A stretch of 64,000 bases of DNA from an uncultured Halobacteriovorax sp. (GCA_913061265.1 CAJXVS010000003.1:434001-498000); one strand, 5' to 3'; shown: positions 1-8,105, numbered from the stretch's first letter. Notes: a model not told the origin generated them from the sequence alone. Translations and numbers: made by a program.

Positions 1-2863
1 TCCAAAAAAACTAAAACCCAAAGAAGAATCTACTTTAGAAAAGGAAATCCCTAAAAGTTCCGACGATGGTTTTAGTGAATTTCAGTTCGAGAAAAAAACT
101 TCAACCAAAATAAACTACAAGGAATTAGAGGAAAAATATTCTGATGTAGAGGAAGACGAGAATGACAATTCTGACGAAGGCGTTGAAAAAACGAGGCTTA
201 TTAGAATTCCACCTAAACAAGAAAATATTGATAAAACAAGAGTGGTTAATCCTAAGCATATATTTGCAGAGGAAGCGATAGAAGAAACTGAAGATGAAGT
301 TGTTGAGGAAGAACCAGTTGAAGAGCAGATAAGTGTTGATGAGAAAACAGGTTTTGTAGATCTCAATGAAATAATGAGTGATATTAAATCTATAGCTCAA
401 GTAGCTGAAGAGGAGCTTGAGAGAGCGGCTCAGAAAGAAAAACCTGTAGAAGAAGTCGTTGAAGAAAAAGTAGAAAAGAAAAAAGAGCCAAAAAAGGACA
501 ATAAACGGACAGTTATTGTAGGCGTATTGGCCCTCCTCCTACTGGCTTTCATGTTCGGAACAGATGATAGTTCGAAAGATAAAACACCAAAACCAATTTA
601 CGTTACTTACAAATTCCCAGTGACGAAAAAGAACGCTAATGAAGAACTAAGTAAACAACAGTTCAAAGAGGCATTAGTCTTTTATTTGAAAGACAATTAT
701 GTTTCTAAAATAAAAGCTTCAAAACTTTTTTTAAGATCCTTAGAAAATAAGTATGATGGAAATCCCGCCCTAGGGATGTTGGTAAGGACTTACGCTGAGC
801 TATTACCTGAAGCAAAAAACCCAAAAAAGGCAAAGAATACTTTATTTAGATTGATCCAAGTTTCACAAAATAAAAGGCTAAAGGATAGTGATCTAACAAT
901 TGGGGTTGCGAAGTTTTATGCTCACTTAGAAAAATATTCAAGTGCAGAGAGGGTTATTGAAAGTTACCTTAGGATAAATAAAAAGAATCTGCAGATCTTC
1001 ACATATTATCTTTATATTCTTGTCGAAAATGGAGAATTCGTTAAGGCTAAAAGAATTTATAAAATACTTGAAGACTTAAAAGGAAAAACGGCAGAAACCT
1101 ATTTTTATATGGCTCATTATCTTCGAGCAAATGATAACTTCCAAAAGCAGAGAGAACTTCTTAAAAAGGCTGTAGAGATAGAGCCAAGGTCGGTAAAGCT
1201 TTGGTTAGCTCTTGGTGAAAATTTATTCGCAGAAGGTGAATATGCCTTATTAGATAAATGCCTAGAGAAGATTAAGAACTTAAACATGGAGAGGTCTCCT
1301 CATTACTATTCTAGATATCTCGAATACAGAGGAATGCTAAAGGCGCTTAATGGAGAGATTGAACTTGGCGTAAAGTACTTAAAAAAGGCACTCAAATATA
1401 GAGAAAGTAATGCTCTGAGATCTAAGCTCGCTAGTTTAGATCAAGTAGGTATTGAATCAGTTCAGATCCTAATCCAAGAAAGTAAGATTAGGGATTCAAT
1501 GAGAAAAGCGAGAGAGTTTCAACGGAAGAAGAATTGGGAAAAAGCATTTAGATTTGCTATCGAGGCTGTGGACTTAAACGAAAACTACATCCCTAGTCAG
1601 CTTTTACTTGCTGATATTCAAACTCAACGAGGCTATTATCAAGCAGCACTTGAGACGACTTCTTATCTAAAAAAAGAGTTTCCAGCAAATGCTGATGTTG
1701 CTTATTCTTATATTTCGGCCCTAATGAAAGTTGAAAAGATGGATGTAGCGAATCAACAAATTAGTTTTATTTCAAACGAAACTAAGTTTTTTCTACTTCC
1801 TAAGTTTCAGGCATTGTTAGGAAAGTATTGGCTAAAGAAGAATAATTTCTCATTTGCTATTCAATACTTTCAAATGGCGATTAAGAAAGACCCTCTTAAT
1901 GACGAATATTATTATATCTTGGCAAAGGAATTCTTTAGAAAAAAACGCTTTAAAGATGCTAAGCAATTTCTTTCGAAGTGTTTAGATTTAGATCCTGATA
2001 ATGTCTTTTACTTATCTTTACAGGGAGCAATCCTATATGAGTTGGAAGATGCTGATACAGCAATAGGTTATCTTAGGGATGTCTTAAAAGAATTCCCAGA
2101 TCATCCTAAACTCTTAGGTGATATTGCGATGTACTACTATAGAAGTGGAAAATCTAATGAATTCAAAGAGTATAAAAAAATTATTGAGAAACTTCCTCGT
2201 AAGGATGGTGACTTTTACGAGTTCATGATTCGATCGAGTGAAATTGAAGATAACGACGAAGACGTAATATTTTATAGTAAGAAACTTATCTCAACTGATC
2301 CTGGCAATCTTAAAACGAGGATAAAGTTAGGTGAGTACTATTTAAAAACTAAAAAAAACAAAGAGGCGTTGTCGGAATTCTTAGAAATTTCAAAAAGGTT
2401 AAGAACTTATCCTAAGGTGCATTTTAATATCGCCCGAGCTTACATAAACCTAAGGCAGTACGATCTGGCATTAAAGAGTGCAAAAGAAGAAATTAAACAA
2501 AACCCAACCCTTCCTTTTGGTCACTACATAGCCGGTGAGATTCATAGATTAACAGGTGACAATAATAAGGCCCTTCCGTACTTCGAGACGGCCATCTCTA
2601 AGAACTCTAAGCTAGTTCCGGCCCTAATGGGGCTTGGCTTTATTAAATATAAGAGAAATCTGCTAGAGCCAGCTAGGGAGTTCTATAAAAGAGCACTGAA
2701 GGAAGAGCCTAATAATCCTGAAATACATAAGCAGCTTGGTTATATTTATAATGCTTCAGGTCAGGCGTCATTAGCCGCTGAAAGCTTCGAAACCTACCTA
2801 AGACTAGATCCAGGTGCATCAGATAAGGCAGAAATAGAAAGATATATCAGAGCTTTACGTTAA
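1..2863 (+). CDS. TPR-repeat membrane protein (5' end outside window)
   Basis: The reading frame is open from the first bases of the window, so the GTG at 242 is internal and the true start lies upstream. The first ~160 visible residues are acidic and low in complexity, with two similar short stretches (EKTRLI and DKTRVV). One hydrophobic segment (VIVGVLALLLLAFMF) near 510-560 follows a Lys-rich run, which predicts a cytoplasmic N-terminus and a periplasmic C-terminus. The rest, from about 600 to the end, is helical with many tetratricopeptide-like units (for example around 1860-2060 and 2400-2860, with the typical A..Y..AL.-P.....LG pattern). TPR arrays bind proteins, so a scaffold role is likely, but the partner is unknown. 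MglA lies 5 kb downstream, and TPR proteins are known partners of MglA in predatory relatives, but a link here is inference. Confidence 0.85.
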   Translation, partial: PKKLKPKEESTLEKEIPKSSDDGFSEFQFEKKTSTKINYKELEEKYSDVEEDENDNSDEGVEKTRLIRIPPKQENIDKTRVVNPKHIFAEEAIEETEDEVVEEEPVEEQISVDEKTGFVDLNEIMSDIKSIAQVAEEELERAAQKEKPVEEVVEEKVEKKKEPKKDNKRTVIVGVLALLLLAFMFGTDDSSKDKTPKPIYVTYKFPVTKKNANEELSKQQFKEALVFYLKDNYVSKIKASKLFLRSLENKYDGNPALGMLVRTYAELLPEAKNPKKAKNTLFRLIQVSQNKRLKDSDLTIGVAKFYAHLEKYSSAERVIESYLRINKKNLQIFTYYLYILVENGEFVKAKRIYKILEDLKGKTAETYFYMAHYLRANDNFQKQRELLKKAVEIEPRSVKLWLALGENLFAEGEYALLDKCLEKIKNLNMERSPHYYSRYLEYRGMLKALNGEIELGVKYLKKALKYRESNALRSKLASLDQVGIESVQILIQESKIRDSMRKAREFQRKKNWEKAFRFAIEAVDLNENYIPSQLLLADIQTQRGYYQAALETTSYLKKEFPANADVAYSYISALMKVEKMDVANQQISFISNETKFFLLPKFQALLGKYWLKKNNFSFAIQYFQMAIKKDPLNDEYYYILAKEFFRKKRFKDAKQFLSKCLDLDPDNVFYLSLQGAILYELEDADTAIGYLRDVLKEFPDHPKLLGDIAMYYYRSGKSNEFKEYKKIIEKLPRKDGDFYEFMIRSSEIEDNDEDVIFYSKKLISTDPGNLKTRIKLGEYYLKTKKNKEALSEFLEISKRLRTYPKVHFNIARAYINLRQYDLALKSAKEEIKQNPTLPFGHYIAGEIHRLTGDNNKALPYFETAISKNSKLVPALMGLGFIKYKRNLLEPAREFYKRALKEEPNNPEIHKQLGYIYNASGQASLAAESFETYLRLDPGASDKAEIERYIRALR

Positions 2864-2880
2864 TTTTTTACGATCTCATA

Positions 2881-2909
2881 TTGTCATAAAGATTACTTTT
2901 CCGTATTAT
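2881..2909 (+). promoter_or_regulatory. Sigma-70-type promoter for the tRNA-Ser pair
   Basis: A -35 box TTGTCA (2881-2886) is followed by a 17-bp spacer and a -10 box TATTAT (2904-2909). Predicted initiation near 2916 is a few bases before the first tRNA. Both boxes are one base from consensus and the spacing is ideal. Confidence 0.75.
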
Positions 2910-2922
2910 CACGCCACTGTGT

Positions 2923-3010
2923 GGAGGATTGGCTGAGTGGTCGAAAGCGGCGGTTTTGAAAACCGTTGAGCCGTAAGGTTCCGCAGGTTCGAATCCTGTG
3001 TCCTCCGCCA
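2923..3010 (+). tRNA. tRNA-Ser(UGA)
   Basis: Acceptor strand GGAGGAT pairs with GTCCTCC. The anticodon loop TTTGAAA carries TGA, a long variable arm typical of class II tRNAs follows, and the T-loop is TTCGAAT. The discriminator is G and the CCA end is encoded. It reads UCA-family serine codons and is probably co-transcribed with the next tRNA 13 bp downstream. Confidence 0.95.
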
Positions 3011-3023
3011 TTTTTATACTTGT

Positions 3024-3113
3024 GGAGACGTGCCCGAGTGGCCGAAGGGAGCACCTTGCTAAGGTGTCGAACCGCTTGCGGTTCCGTGAGTTCGAATCTC
3101 ACCGTCTCCGCCA
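3024..3113 (+). tRNA. tRNA-Ser(GCU)
   Basis: A class II tRNA beginning GGAGACG, with anticodon stem GCACC/GGTGT around the loop TTGCTAA (anticodon GCT). It has a long variable arm, a canonical T-loop, discriminator G and an encoded CCA. It reads AGU/AGC serine codons. Confidence 0.95.
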
Positions 3114-3226
3114 TTTATAATCTTCTCTCCAAAATATTAAGAATCTCATCAAAATCTTACTTAAATTGAAAAATTAAGGATTTAGGGTGAGTAAAAATCG
3201 ATAAATTGCTCTAATTGGGCTATTTT

Positions 3227-3255
3227 TTGGTCTTTTTTTTTGCTATTAATATCTT
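3227..3255 (+). promoter_or_regulatory. Possible promoter for tRNA-Arg
   Basis: TTGGTC (3227-3232), a 17-bp spacer that is mostly T, and TATCTT (3250-3255) stand just before the tRNA. The predicted start almost coincides with the mature 5' end, and both boxes are weak, so this is tentative. The T tract could equally be part of a terminator for the upstream tRNA-Ser pair. Confidence 0.3.
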
Positions 3256-3261
3256 AAATGC

Positions 3262-3338
3262 GCAGCTGTAGCTCAGCTGGATAGAGTACCTGACTACGAA
3301 TCAGGTGGTCGCAGGTTCGACTCCTGCCAGCTGCGCCA
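3262..3338 (+). tRNA. tRNA-Arg(ACG)
   Basis: A 77-nt tRNA with acceptor stem GCAGCTG/CAGCTGC, D-arm GCTCAGCTGGATAGAGT, and anticodon stem CCTGA/TCAGG around the loop CTACGAA (anticodon ACG). It has discriminator G and an encoded CCA. In bacteria the A34 of this tRNA is converted to inosine by TadA, whose gene begins about 770 bp downstream. Confidence 0.95.
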
Positions 3339-3384
3339 TTTATTCCTAGTTTCTTTTCATCCCATTTAAAAAGACAATAGAAGC

Positions 3385-4125
3385 ATGAGAATAGTATTTA
3401 ACTATCTAAAGTTAAAAGATGATTTTAATAGGTTAGAGGTACTCCATTGGGGTCACTTTGCGTTTGTCTTATTAGGCTTAACCTTTGAATTAACAAATGG
3501 TCTTGGGATTATAAGCTGGTTAGTTTCAGTTTCTCTTCTTTCAATCTTTTATAGATCTTTTTTCATTACAAAAAAGGAACTCTTTTATTCCTTTTGGACT
3601 TTTAGTGCAGCCTTAGCTCTTTATGTATCTTACAAAGTTCTTTTCTCTGATTACACATCTCTTGAATCATCACTGCTTTATTTAACTGGCCTATCTCTAT
3701 TAGGAGTTGAGGTTTATATTCTTTCATCTCCCATTTATTACCCAAGGGTAATGTGGTGGGAATATGACTTTAGATATAGAACGGACCTAAAAGTTGAAAT
3801 CTTTGATGAAAGCTTAGAAAAAAGTGAATCTAGGATTACTGACTTAAGAAGAAATGCTGGCTGTATTGCCTCCTTTGAAGAAATAAAACCAGGGACAACA
3901 ATTAAGATTGAATCTTCTCGCTACTTTAAAGGGATACTTGAAGTAGAAATTGTTTCAAAACGAATCTACTCACTCGGAAGACCCTACAGCTATGGTGTTA
4001 AATTTTGCTTAAATAATCATGAAGAGGTATCAGCTTATAATGATCTTTTAAATATTTGGAAGAATGAATCAATAGAAAGACGTCAAAGAAAATTCACACC
4101 GAAGATAACGAATGAAAAAGTTTAG
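3385..4125 (+). CDS. Membrane protein with PilZ-like C-terminal domain
   Basis: A 246-residue protein. Roughly the first 125 residues contain four hydrophobic segments. The cytoplasmic C-terminal part starts with FRYRTDL and continues through SRITDLRRNAGC and a beta-rich stretch ending YGVKFCL. This order (an Arg-rich opening, a D..x..G turn, then beta strands ending in G-[VI]-x-F) resembles PilZ domains, which bind cyclic di-GMP. The RxxxR and (D/N)xSxxG motifs are only partly kept, so nucleotide binding is uncertain. No strong ribosome-binding site is visible. Its 3' end overlaps tadA by 14 bp, so the two are probably translated from one message. Confidence 0.6.
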   Translation: MRIVFNYLKLKDDFNRLEVLHWGHFAFVLLGLTFELTNGLGIISWLVSVSLLSIFYRSFFITKKELFYSFWTFSAALALYVSYKVLFSDYTSLESSLLYLTGLSLLGVEVYILSSPIYYPRVMWWEYDFRYRTDLKVEIFDESLEKSESRITDLRRNAGCIASFEEIKPGTTIKIESSRYFKGILEVEIVSKRIYSLGRPYSYGVKFCLNNHEEVSAYNDLLNIWKNESIERRQRKFTPKITNEKV

Positions 4126-4585
4126 CGATATTGAATGGAATATGCAGTCGGCATTGCTTGAAGCAGAGCTAGCTTATAAGAGTAATGAGGTTCCCGTTGG
4201 AGCCGTTGTGGTTGATAAGTCTGGAACTATTCTTAGCAAAGCCCATAATGAAAAAGAAAGTGTATTTGATCCTTGTGGTCATGCTGAAGTCTTGGCCCTT
4301 AAAAAAGCTGCTGCACTAACTAAGAATTGGAGGCTTCAAGATACGACTTTATTTGTCACTCTAGAGCCCTGCCCTATGTGTTTATCGGCTGCTCTCCATG
4401 CCCGAGTTGGCGCCATTGTTTTTGGAGCTTATGACTTAAAAGGTGGAGCGTTGAGCTTGGGTTATAATTTGTATAAAGATCAAAGGCTAAATCATAACTG
4501 CTCCATAATGGGCGGTGTGCTGCATTATAAATGCTCCAATATTCTTTCCAACTTTTTTCGAGAAAAGAGAAAGTTTCACTCGTAG
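4112..4585 (+). CDS. tadA: tRNA-specific adenosine deaminase TadA
   Basis: Deaminates adenosine 34 of tRNA-Arg(ACG) to inosine, which allows one tRNA to read CGU, CGC and CGA codons. The zinc and catalytic signature of the cytidine deaminase fold is complete: HAE at residues 57-59 and PCPMC at 86-90. The length of 157 residues is normal for bacterial TadA. The start overlaps the upstream membrane-protein gene by 14 bp. The substrate tRNA lies just upstream on the same strand. The order tadA, tRNA-Ser, ffs, dnaX is common in bacteria. Confidence 0.95.
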   Translation: MKKFSDIEWNMQSALLEAELAYKSNEVPVGAVVVDKSGTILSKAHNEKESVFDPCGHAEVLALKKAAALTKNWRLQDTTLFVTLEPCPMCLSAALHARVGAIVFGAYDLKGGALSLGYNLYKDQRLNHNCSIMGGVLHYKCSNILSNFFREKRKFHS

Positions 4586-4611
4586 ACACTTATCTTTATT
4601 TTGTGTAATTT
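4583..4611 (+). promoter_or_regulatory. Probable promoter for tRNA-Ser(GGA)
   Basis: TAGACA (4583-4588), a 17-bp spacer and TAATTT (4606-4611), beginning at the tadA stop codon. Predicted initiation near 4618 gives a short leader before the tRNA at 4627. Confidence 0.5.
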
Positions 4612-4626
4612 TAACTCTCATTTTGC

Positions 4627-4714
4627 GGAGAATTGGCCGAGTGGTCGAAGGCGCTCGCTTGGAAAGCGGGTAAGCGGCAACGCTTCGTGGGTTCGAATCC
4701 CATGTTCTCCGCCA
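4627..4714 (+). tRNA. tRNA-Ser(GGA)
   Basis: A class II tRNA starting GGAGAAT, with a GTTCTCC acceptor partner strand. Anticodon stem CTCGC/GCGGG surrounds the loop TTGGAAA (anticodon GGA). It has a long variable arm, a GTTCGAATC T-loop, discriminator G and an encoded CCA. It reads UCC/UCU serine codons. Confidence 0.95.
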
Positions 4715-4768
4715 TCTTTTACTTAAAACCCATTTATATAATGATTCTCGGTTACGCCACGAGTCACC

Positions 4769-4797
4769 TTGACAATTGCCCCTGTTGGCCATTAAAT
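4769..4797 (+). promoter_or_regulatory. Consensus promoter of the SRP RNA gene
   Basis: A perfect -35 box TTGACA (4769-4774), a 17-bp spacer and -10 box TTAAAT (4792-4797). The expected start, near 4803, coincides with the 5' strand of the terminal SRP RNA helix. It is the strongest promoter match in the window, as expected for an abundant stable RNA. Confidence 0.8.
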
Positions 4798-4801
4798 ACA
4801 G

Positions 4802-4903
4802 GCGGTAATAGGGCGATGCAAGCGGTTGCTGGGTGAACTCCGCCAGGTCCGGAAGGAAGCAACGGTAGCCAAAGCGCCGCTGTGCATTTAGCCTTATTGC
4901 CGC
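4802..4903 (+). ncRNA. ffs: Signal recognition particle 4.5S-type RNA
   Basis: The diagnostic apical domain is present at 4846-4861: GGTCC, then GGAAGGAAGCA, which combines the tetraloop and the asymmetric loop that binds Ffh. The ends form a long helix in which 13 bases starting GCGGTAATA pair with 13 bases ending ATTGCCGC, allowing G-U pairs. This gives a hairpin RNA of about 102 nt, close to the E. coli size and lacking an Alu domain. It guides membrane and secreted proteins to the translocon. Its position directly before dnaX is common in bacteria. Ends are set from the helix and promoter, so they may be off by a few bases. Confidence 0.92.
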
Positions 4904-4984
4904 TTATCTTTAATTTTGCCACCCTTTTTTTTCCTCGGTAAACTCATTCATCAACATTCTAATACAAACTAAGGCTAACCTTTA

Positions 4985-6706
4985 ATGAGCTATCAAGTTC
5001 TTTCAAGAAAATGGAGACCAAAGACATTTGAAGATGTCATTGGACAAGAACATATAACGACCTCTTTGGTTAATTCGTTGAAAAGAAATCGAACGGGGCA
5101 TGCCTATTTGTTTACGGGAACAAGAGGTGTTGGAAAAACTTCAGTTGCAAGAATATTCTCCAAGGCCATTAGGTGTGAAAGTCTTTTAGAGACAGGAAAC
5201 CCATGTGAAGTTTGTGAAAGCTGTAAAAGCTTTGGAGATAACCAAACATTAGATGTAATTGAAATTGATGGAGCATCTAATAATTCTGTTGATAATATTC
5301 GCGAGCTTATAAGTAATGTTCAGTTCTTACCCACTTCGGGAAAGTATAGAGTTTATATTATTGATGAAGTTCATATGCTTTCGACAAGTGCATTTAATGC
5401 CTTATTGAAAACATTAGAAGAACCGCCTGAGCATGTGATCTTTATCTTTGCTACAACTGAACCTGAAAAGATCTTGGACACTGTTCTTTCAAGATGTCAG
5501 AGATTCGACTTTAGAAGTCCTAACAAAGAAAAGCTAAGTAACTTAATAAATAAGATAGCTGAGAAAGAAGATATTAAATTTGAGAATAATAATATTGTCG
5601 ATAAGATCAGTTTTTTTGGAAATGGTTCGGTTAGAGACTCGCTTAGTATTCTTGATCAGTTACTAACTTTCTCAGAAAATAACTATATTGATGAGAATAC
5701 TCTTTTTCTAGGACTCGGATTAGCGAAACAATCAAGTCTGTATGACCTCGTTAATTTTATTTTAAGAAATGAACATCAAGAAATGGTTAACCTCTATAGA
5801 AACCTTCAACTTGAAAATATATCATCAGAGAAGATCTATCACGGCCTTATAGATACATTCTATGAACTAATAAATTCTTTGATGGGTGGAGATACTAATT
5901 ACCCCCACTCTATAGAAGGTTATGGTCCGCAAGAGTTGATGTGGATCTATGAAACCCTATCTAGAGATCTTGATTGGGCCTTGAAGTCTTATGATGTTGG
6001 GAAGTCTTTAGAGATAATTTTACAAAAGATTTCGTTAAGAAGAGAGTCATTATCGAGTAACTCAGATCTTCAGGTAAAAAAAAAGACCGTAACTGAAAAA
6101 AAAGAAACACCTGTTAAAATCATGGTCGAGAAAAGTCCTGAGCCAGCAATTGTGAAAGAACCAGTTGTCATTGAACCTGAGGCATTAGTTGTTGAAGAAT
6201 CAAATGTTAATGAACAAGAGCCAGTAATTGTTGAAGAAGAATTAGTCGTAGAAGAAAAGAAAGTTTCTAATGAAAATTCTGAGAAAACATGGAAAGGCTT
6301 CTTGGCTCATGTTCATGAAATTTCACCTGTCACTGGTCACAATTTAGAGCAAGGAAATATTAATTCTGAACCCAAGATAATATCTGGGAACCTTATTGTT
6401 GAGATCGGTTTTCCAAAATCTGCAAAGGTCTTCTTTGAATATCTATCTCAACTTGAAATACAAAAGAAGCTTTCAAAAGAATTCAGTGAGTACTACCTTG
6501 TTGAGGTTGATAAAGTTGTCCTAAATTTTGATTTAAAAGGCCAAGAAGATAGCTTTAGGTCGGTGGCTAATATTAAAGATGAAGAGCATGAAGAAAAAAT
6601 AAAGAAAAAAGAAGAAAATCTCTTAAATAATCCTAATCTAAGGATGGCAGAGACTCTTTTTAATACGAAAGTAGATAAAGTAGTCGTTAACAAACAAGGT
6701 AAGTGA
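4985..6706 (+). CDS. dnaX: DNA polymerase III subunits gamma/tau
   Basis: Clamp-loader ATPase of the replisome. Walker A is GTRGVGKT (45-52). Four zinc-binding cysteines lie at 64, 74, 77 and 80, Walker B is DEVH (127-130), and the arginine-finger SRC motif is at 169-171. After clamp-loader domain III a Lys-rich linker (from ~365) leads into a Pro/Glu/Val-rich spacer and a C-terminal tau-like region. At 6076-6084 nine A residues are followed by G, in the A_AAA_AAG phase used for -1 frameshifting in E. coli dnaX. The -1 frame reads GAC CGT AAC TGA and stops, which would give a gamma-like product of about 370 residues. The gene starts the dnaX-ebfC-recR-mglB-mglA run. Confidence 0.96.
   Translation: MSYQVLSRKWRPKTFEDVIGQEHITTSLVNSLKRNRTGHAYLFTGTRGVGKTSVARIFSKAIRCESLLETGNPCEVCESCKSFGDNQTLDVIEIDGASNNSVDNIRELISNVQFLPTSGKYRVYIIDEVHMLSTSAFNALLKTLEEPPEHVIFIFATTEPEKILDTVLSRCQRFDFRSPNKEKLSNLINKIAEKEDIKFENNNIVDKISFFGNGSVRDSLSILDQLLTFSENNYIDENTLFLGLGLAKQSSLYDLVNFILRNEHQEMVNLYRNLQLENISSEKIYHGLIDTFYELINSLMGGDTNYPHSIEGYGPQELMWIYETLSRDLDWALKSYDVGKSLEIILQKISLRRESLSSNSDLQVKKKTVTEKKETPVKIMVEKSPEPAIVKEPVVIEPEALVVEESNVNEQEPVIVEEELVVEEKKVSNENSEKTWKGFLAHVHEISPVTGHNLEQGNINSEPKIISGNLIVEIGFPKSAKVFFEYLSQLEIQKKLSKEFSEYYLVEVDKVVLNFDLKGQEDSFRSVANIKDEEHEEKIKKKEENLLNNPNLRMAETLFNTKVDKVVVNKQGK
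6076..6096 (+). promoter_or_regulatory. Candidate programmed frameshift or slippage site in dnaX
   Basis: A run of nine A (6076-6084) then G, in phase GTA AAA AAA AAG. A -1 slip reads on to a TGA at 6094-6096 after three extra codons, and a +1 slip reaches TAA at 6090-6092. Both frames end at once, just after clamp-loader domain III, where gamma subunits end in other bacteria. No clear downstream stem-loop was seen. Confidence 0.6.
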
Positions 6707-6713
6707 GGTTGAT

Positions 6714-7028
6714 ATGGCAAAAAATATGAATAACTTAATGAAGCAAGCTCAACAGATGCAACAAAAAATGTCGACTCTGCAAAAAGAGCTAGAGACTAGA
6801 GAAATGGATTTTTCATCTGGTGGCGGAATGATCAAGATCAAGATCAATGGAAAACAAGAGATTATAGATTTTAGTATAGATAAGGAATGTGTCGATCCTA
6901 ATGATGTTGATATGCTTGAAGAGATGGTTAAGACTGCTGTTAATCAAGCAGTCAAAGAGTCTCAAGATATGGTTTCAAAAGCCATGTCTAAAGTAACTGG
7001 CGGTCTCTCGATACCTGGACTCTTTTAA
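6714..7028 (+). CDS. ebfC: YbaB/EbfC-family nucleoid-associated protein
   Basis: A 104-residue DNA-binding protein of the YbaB/EbfC family. It has the usual layout: an N-terminal helix rich in M, Q and K (NNLMKQAQQMQQKMSTLQKE), a beta hairpin containing SSGGGMIKIKINGKQEI, and a C-terminal helix with the family ending of AV..A...S...V..KM..VTGGL..PG. The family forms dimers that coat DNA. It sits 7 bp after dnaX and 2 bp before recR, the standard dnaX-ebfC-recR arrangement, so it is probably co-translated with them. Confidence 0.93.
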   Translation: MAKNMNNLMKQAQQMQQKMSTLQKELETREMDFSSGGGMIKIKINGKQEIIDFSIDKECVDPNDVDMLEEMVKTAVNQAVKESQDMVSKAMSKVTGGLSIPGLF

Positions 7029-7030
7029 TA

Positions 7031-7624
7031 ATGGAACTTCCTGGCACATTAAATGAAGCGGTCACTCAGCTCAAGCGCTTGCCAGGAATTGGTGAGAGGT
7101 CTGCTATAAGGTTGGCTCTTTCAATACTTAGCTGGGATCAAGAGAATATCAAAAATTTAAGCTCGAGTCTTAGTGGGCTTTTAGATATTAAGAATTGCAT
7201 AAGTTGCAACGCACTTTGTGATAATGAGGTTTGTAGTCTCTGTAATGATCCAAACCGAATAGATAAACCAATTATGTGTGTAGTTGAATCAATGAGTGAT
7301 TTATTGGCCATTGAGAATAGTGGTGAGTTCGCTGGTTCTTACTTTGTTCTCTCTGGTGTGCTTAATCCTTTGAAAGGTATTGGGCCGGATGAAATTGGAG
7401 TCCCAAATCTTTGTAAGGCCGCTATCAATAGGAAGATCAGTAATATTGTCTTAGCAGTTAATCCATCTATCGAAGGTGATGCGACATGCTCATACTTAAA
7501 TGAAGTATTACCAGATGGTATTATAGTAGATAGAATAGGATTTGGTGTACCAATGGGTGGTAGTTTAGAGTATTTAGATTCGATGACTATTTCTCAAGCT
7601 TTAAAAAATAGAAAGACATTATGA
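7031..7624 (+). CDS. recR: Recombination protein RecR
   Basis: Works with RecF and RecO to load RecA at gaps. A helix-hairpin-helix stretch with LPGIGERSA lies near the N-terminus. The zinc motif C-X2-C-X8-C-X2-C uses Cys 56, 59, 68 and 71. A Toprim domain follows (VVES from ~86, then the usual LNP and PSIEGDAT stretch) and a C-terminal GFGVPMGGSLEYLD motif. The length of 197 residues is normal. The stop overlaps the start of the Roadblock gene by 4 bp, tying it by translation to the mglBA pair. Confidence 0.96.
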   Translation: MELPGTLNEAVTQLKRLPGIGERSAIRLALSILSWDQENIKNLSSSLSGLLDIKNCISCNALCDNEVCSLCNDPNRIDKPIMCVVESMSDLLAIENSGEFAGSYFVLSGVLNPLKGIGPDEIGVPNLCKAAINRKISNIVLAVNPSIEGDATCSYLNEVLPDGIIVDRIGFGVPMGGSLEYLDSMTISQALKNRKTL

Positions 7625-8103
7625 TAGATAAAACAACCCTAAGAGAGTCATTAGATAAGATTTTAAAGAAAAACTCTTTTGACAGCACTCTTATTCTAGC
7701 TCGTCAGGATGGGATTATCGTCTTTGAACAAGACGAAAACCTTAGCATGCAAAAAAAACAGGCTTTGGGCGCATTGATGGCAGGAGCGTGGCAGGCAGCA
7801 GAAGCGATGGCCGACTTCTTTCCCACTGAAGGAAGCAGCTTTTTTCGGTTAGGATTTGATACATCTGATTCTGGGATCTATGTTCTTCCTATCGAAACGA
7901 GTGAAGAAGTTTTTTATGTAGGTCTGTTCTATAAGAACGAATTAAACCCTGCAGTACTAAAAAATAAGCTTAGATCTTTATCGCATCAAATATTACAGGA
8001 ATTGAGTGTGTATTTTAGTGCTAGAGAAAATTTAAATAAACCACTTTTTGAAAATATAACTGATGATGAAATTGAAAATATATTTTCAGTGGCAGGAGTA
8101 TAG
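7621..8103 (+). CDS. mglB: Roadblock/LC7-domain protein, MglB-type
   Basis: A 160-residue protein resembling the Roadblock/LC7 fold. It opens with a helix, then a strand ([16 protein letters not shown]), a helix rich in Ala and Gly ([23 protein letters not shown]), strands containing FRLGF and IYVLPI, and a last helix. MglB proteins are GTPase-activating partners of the Ras-like MglA and help set cell polarity. It overlaps recR by 4 bp and lies 2 bp before mglA, which supports the assignment. The C-terminal tail after residue 135 is not typical of the fold and its role is unknown. Confidence 0.8.
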   Translation: MIDKTTLRESLDKILKKNSFDSTLILARQDGIIVFEQDENLSMQKKQALGALMAGAWQAAEAMADFFPTEGSSFFRLGFDTSDSGIYVLPIETSEEVFYVGLFYKNELNPAVLKNKLRSLSHQILQELSVYFSARENLNKPLFENITDDEIENIFSVAGV

Positions 8104-8105
8104 AT

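Noticed and set aside
242-242. GTG at 242 as the start of the first gene
   Set aside because: The same frame stays open to the left edge of the window and codes for similar acidic sequence, so the real start is upstream.
2893-3169. Short frames on both strands across the tRNA-Ser genes
   Set aside because: They lie on clear tRNA structures; such frames are common artefacts over tRNA genes.
4487-4836. Frames over tRNA-Ser(GGA) and the SRP RNA
   Set aside because: The RNAs explain the sequence, and the frames have no ribosome-binding site or protein-like composition.
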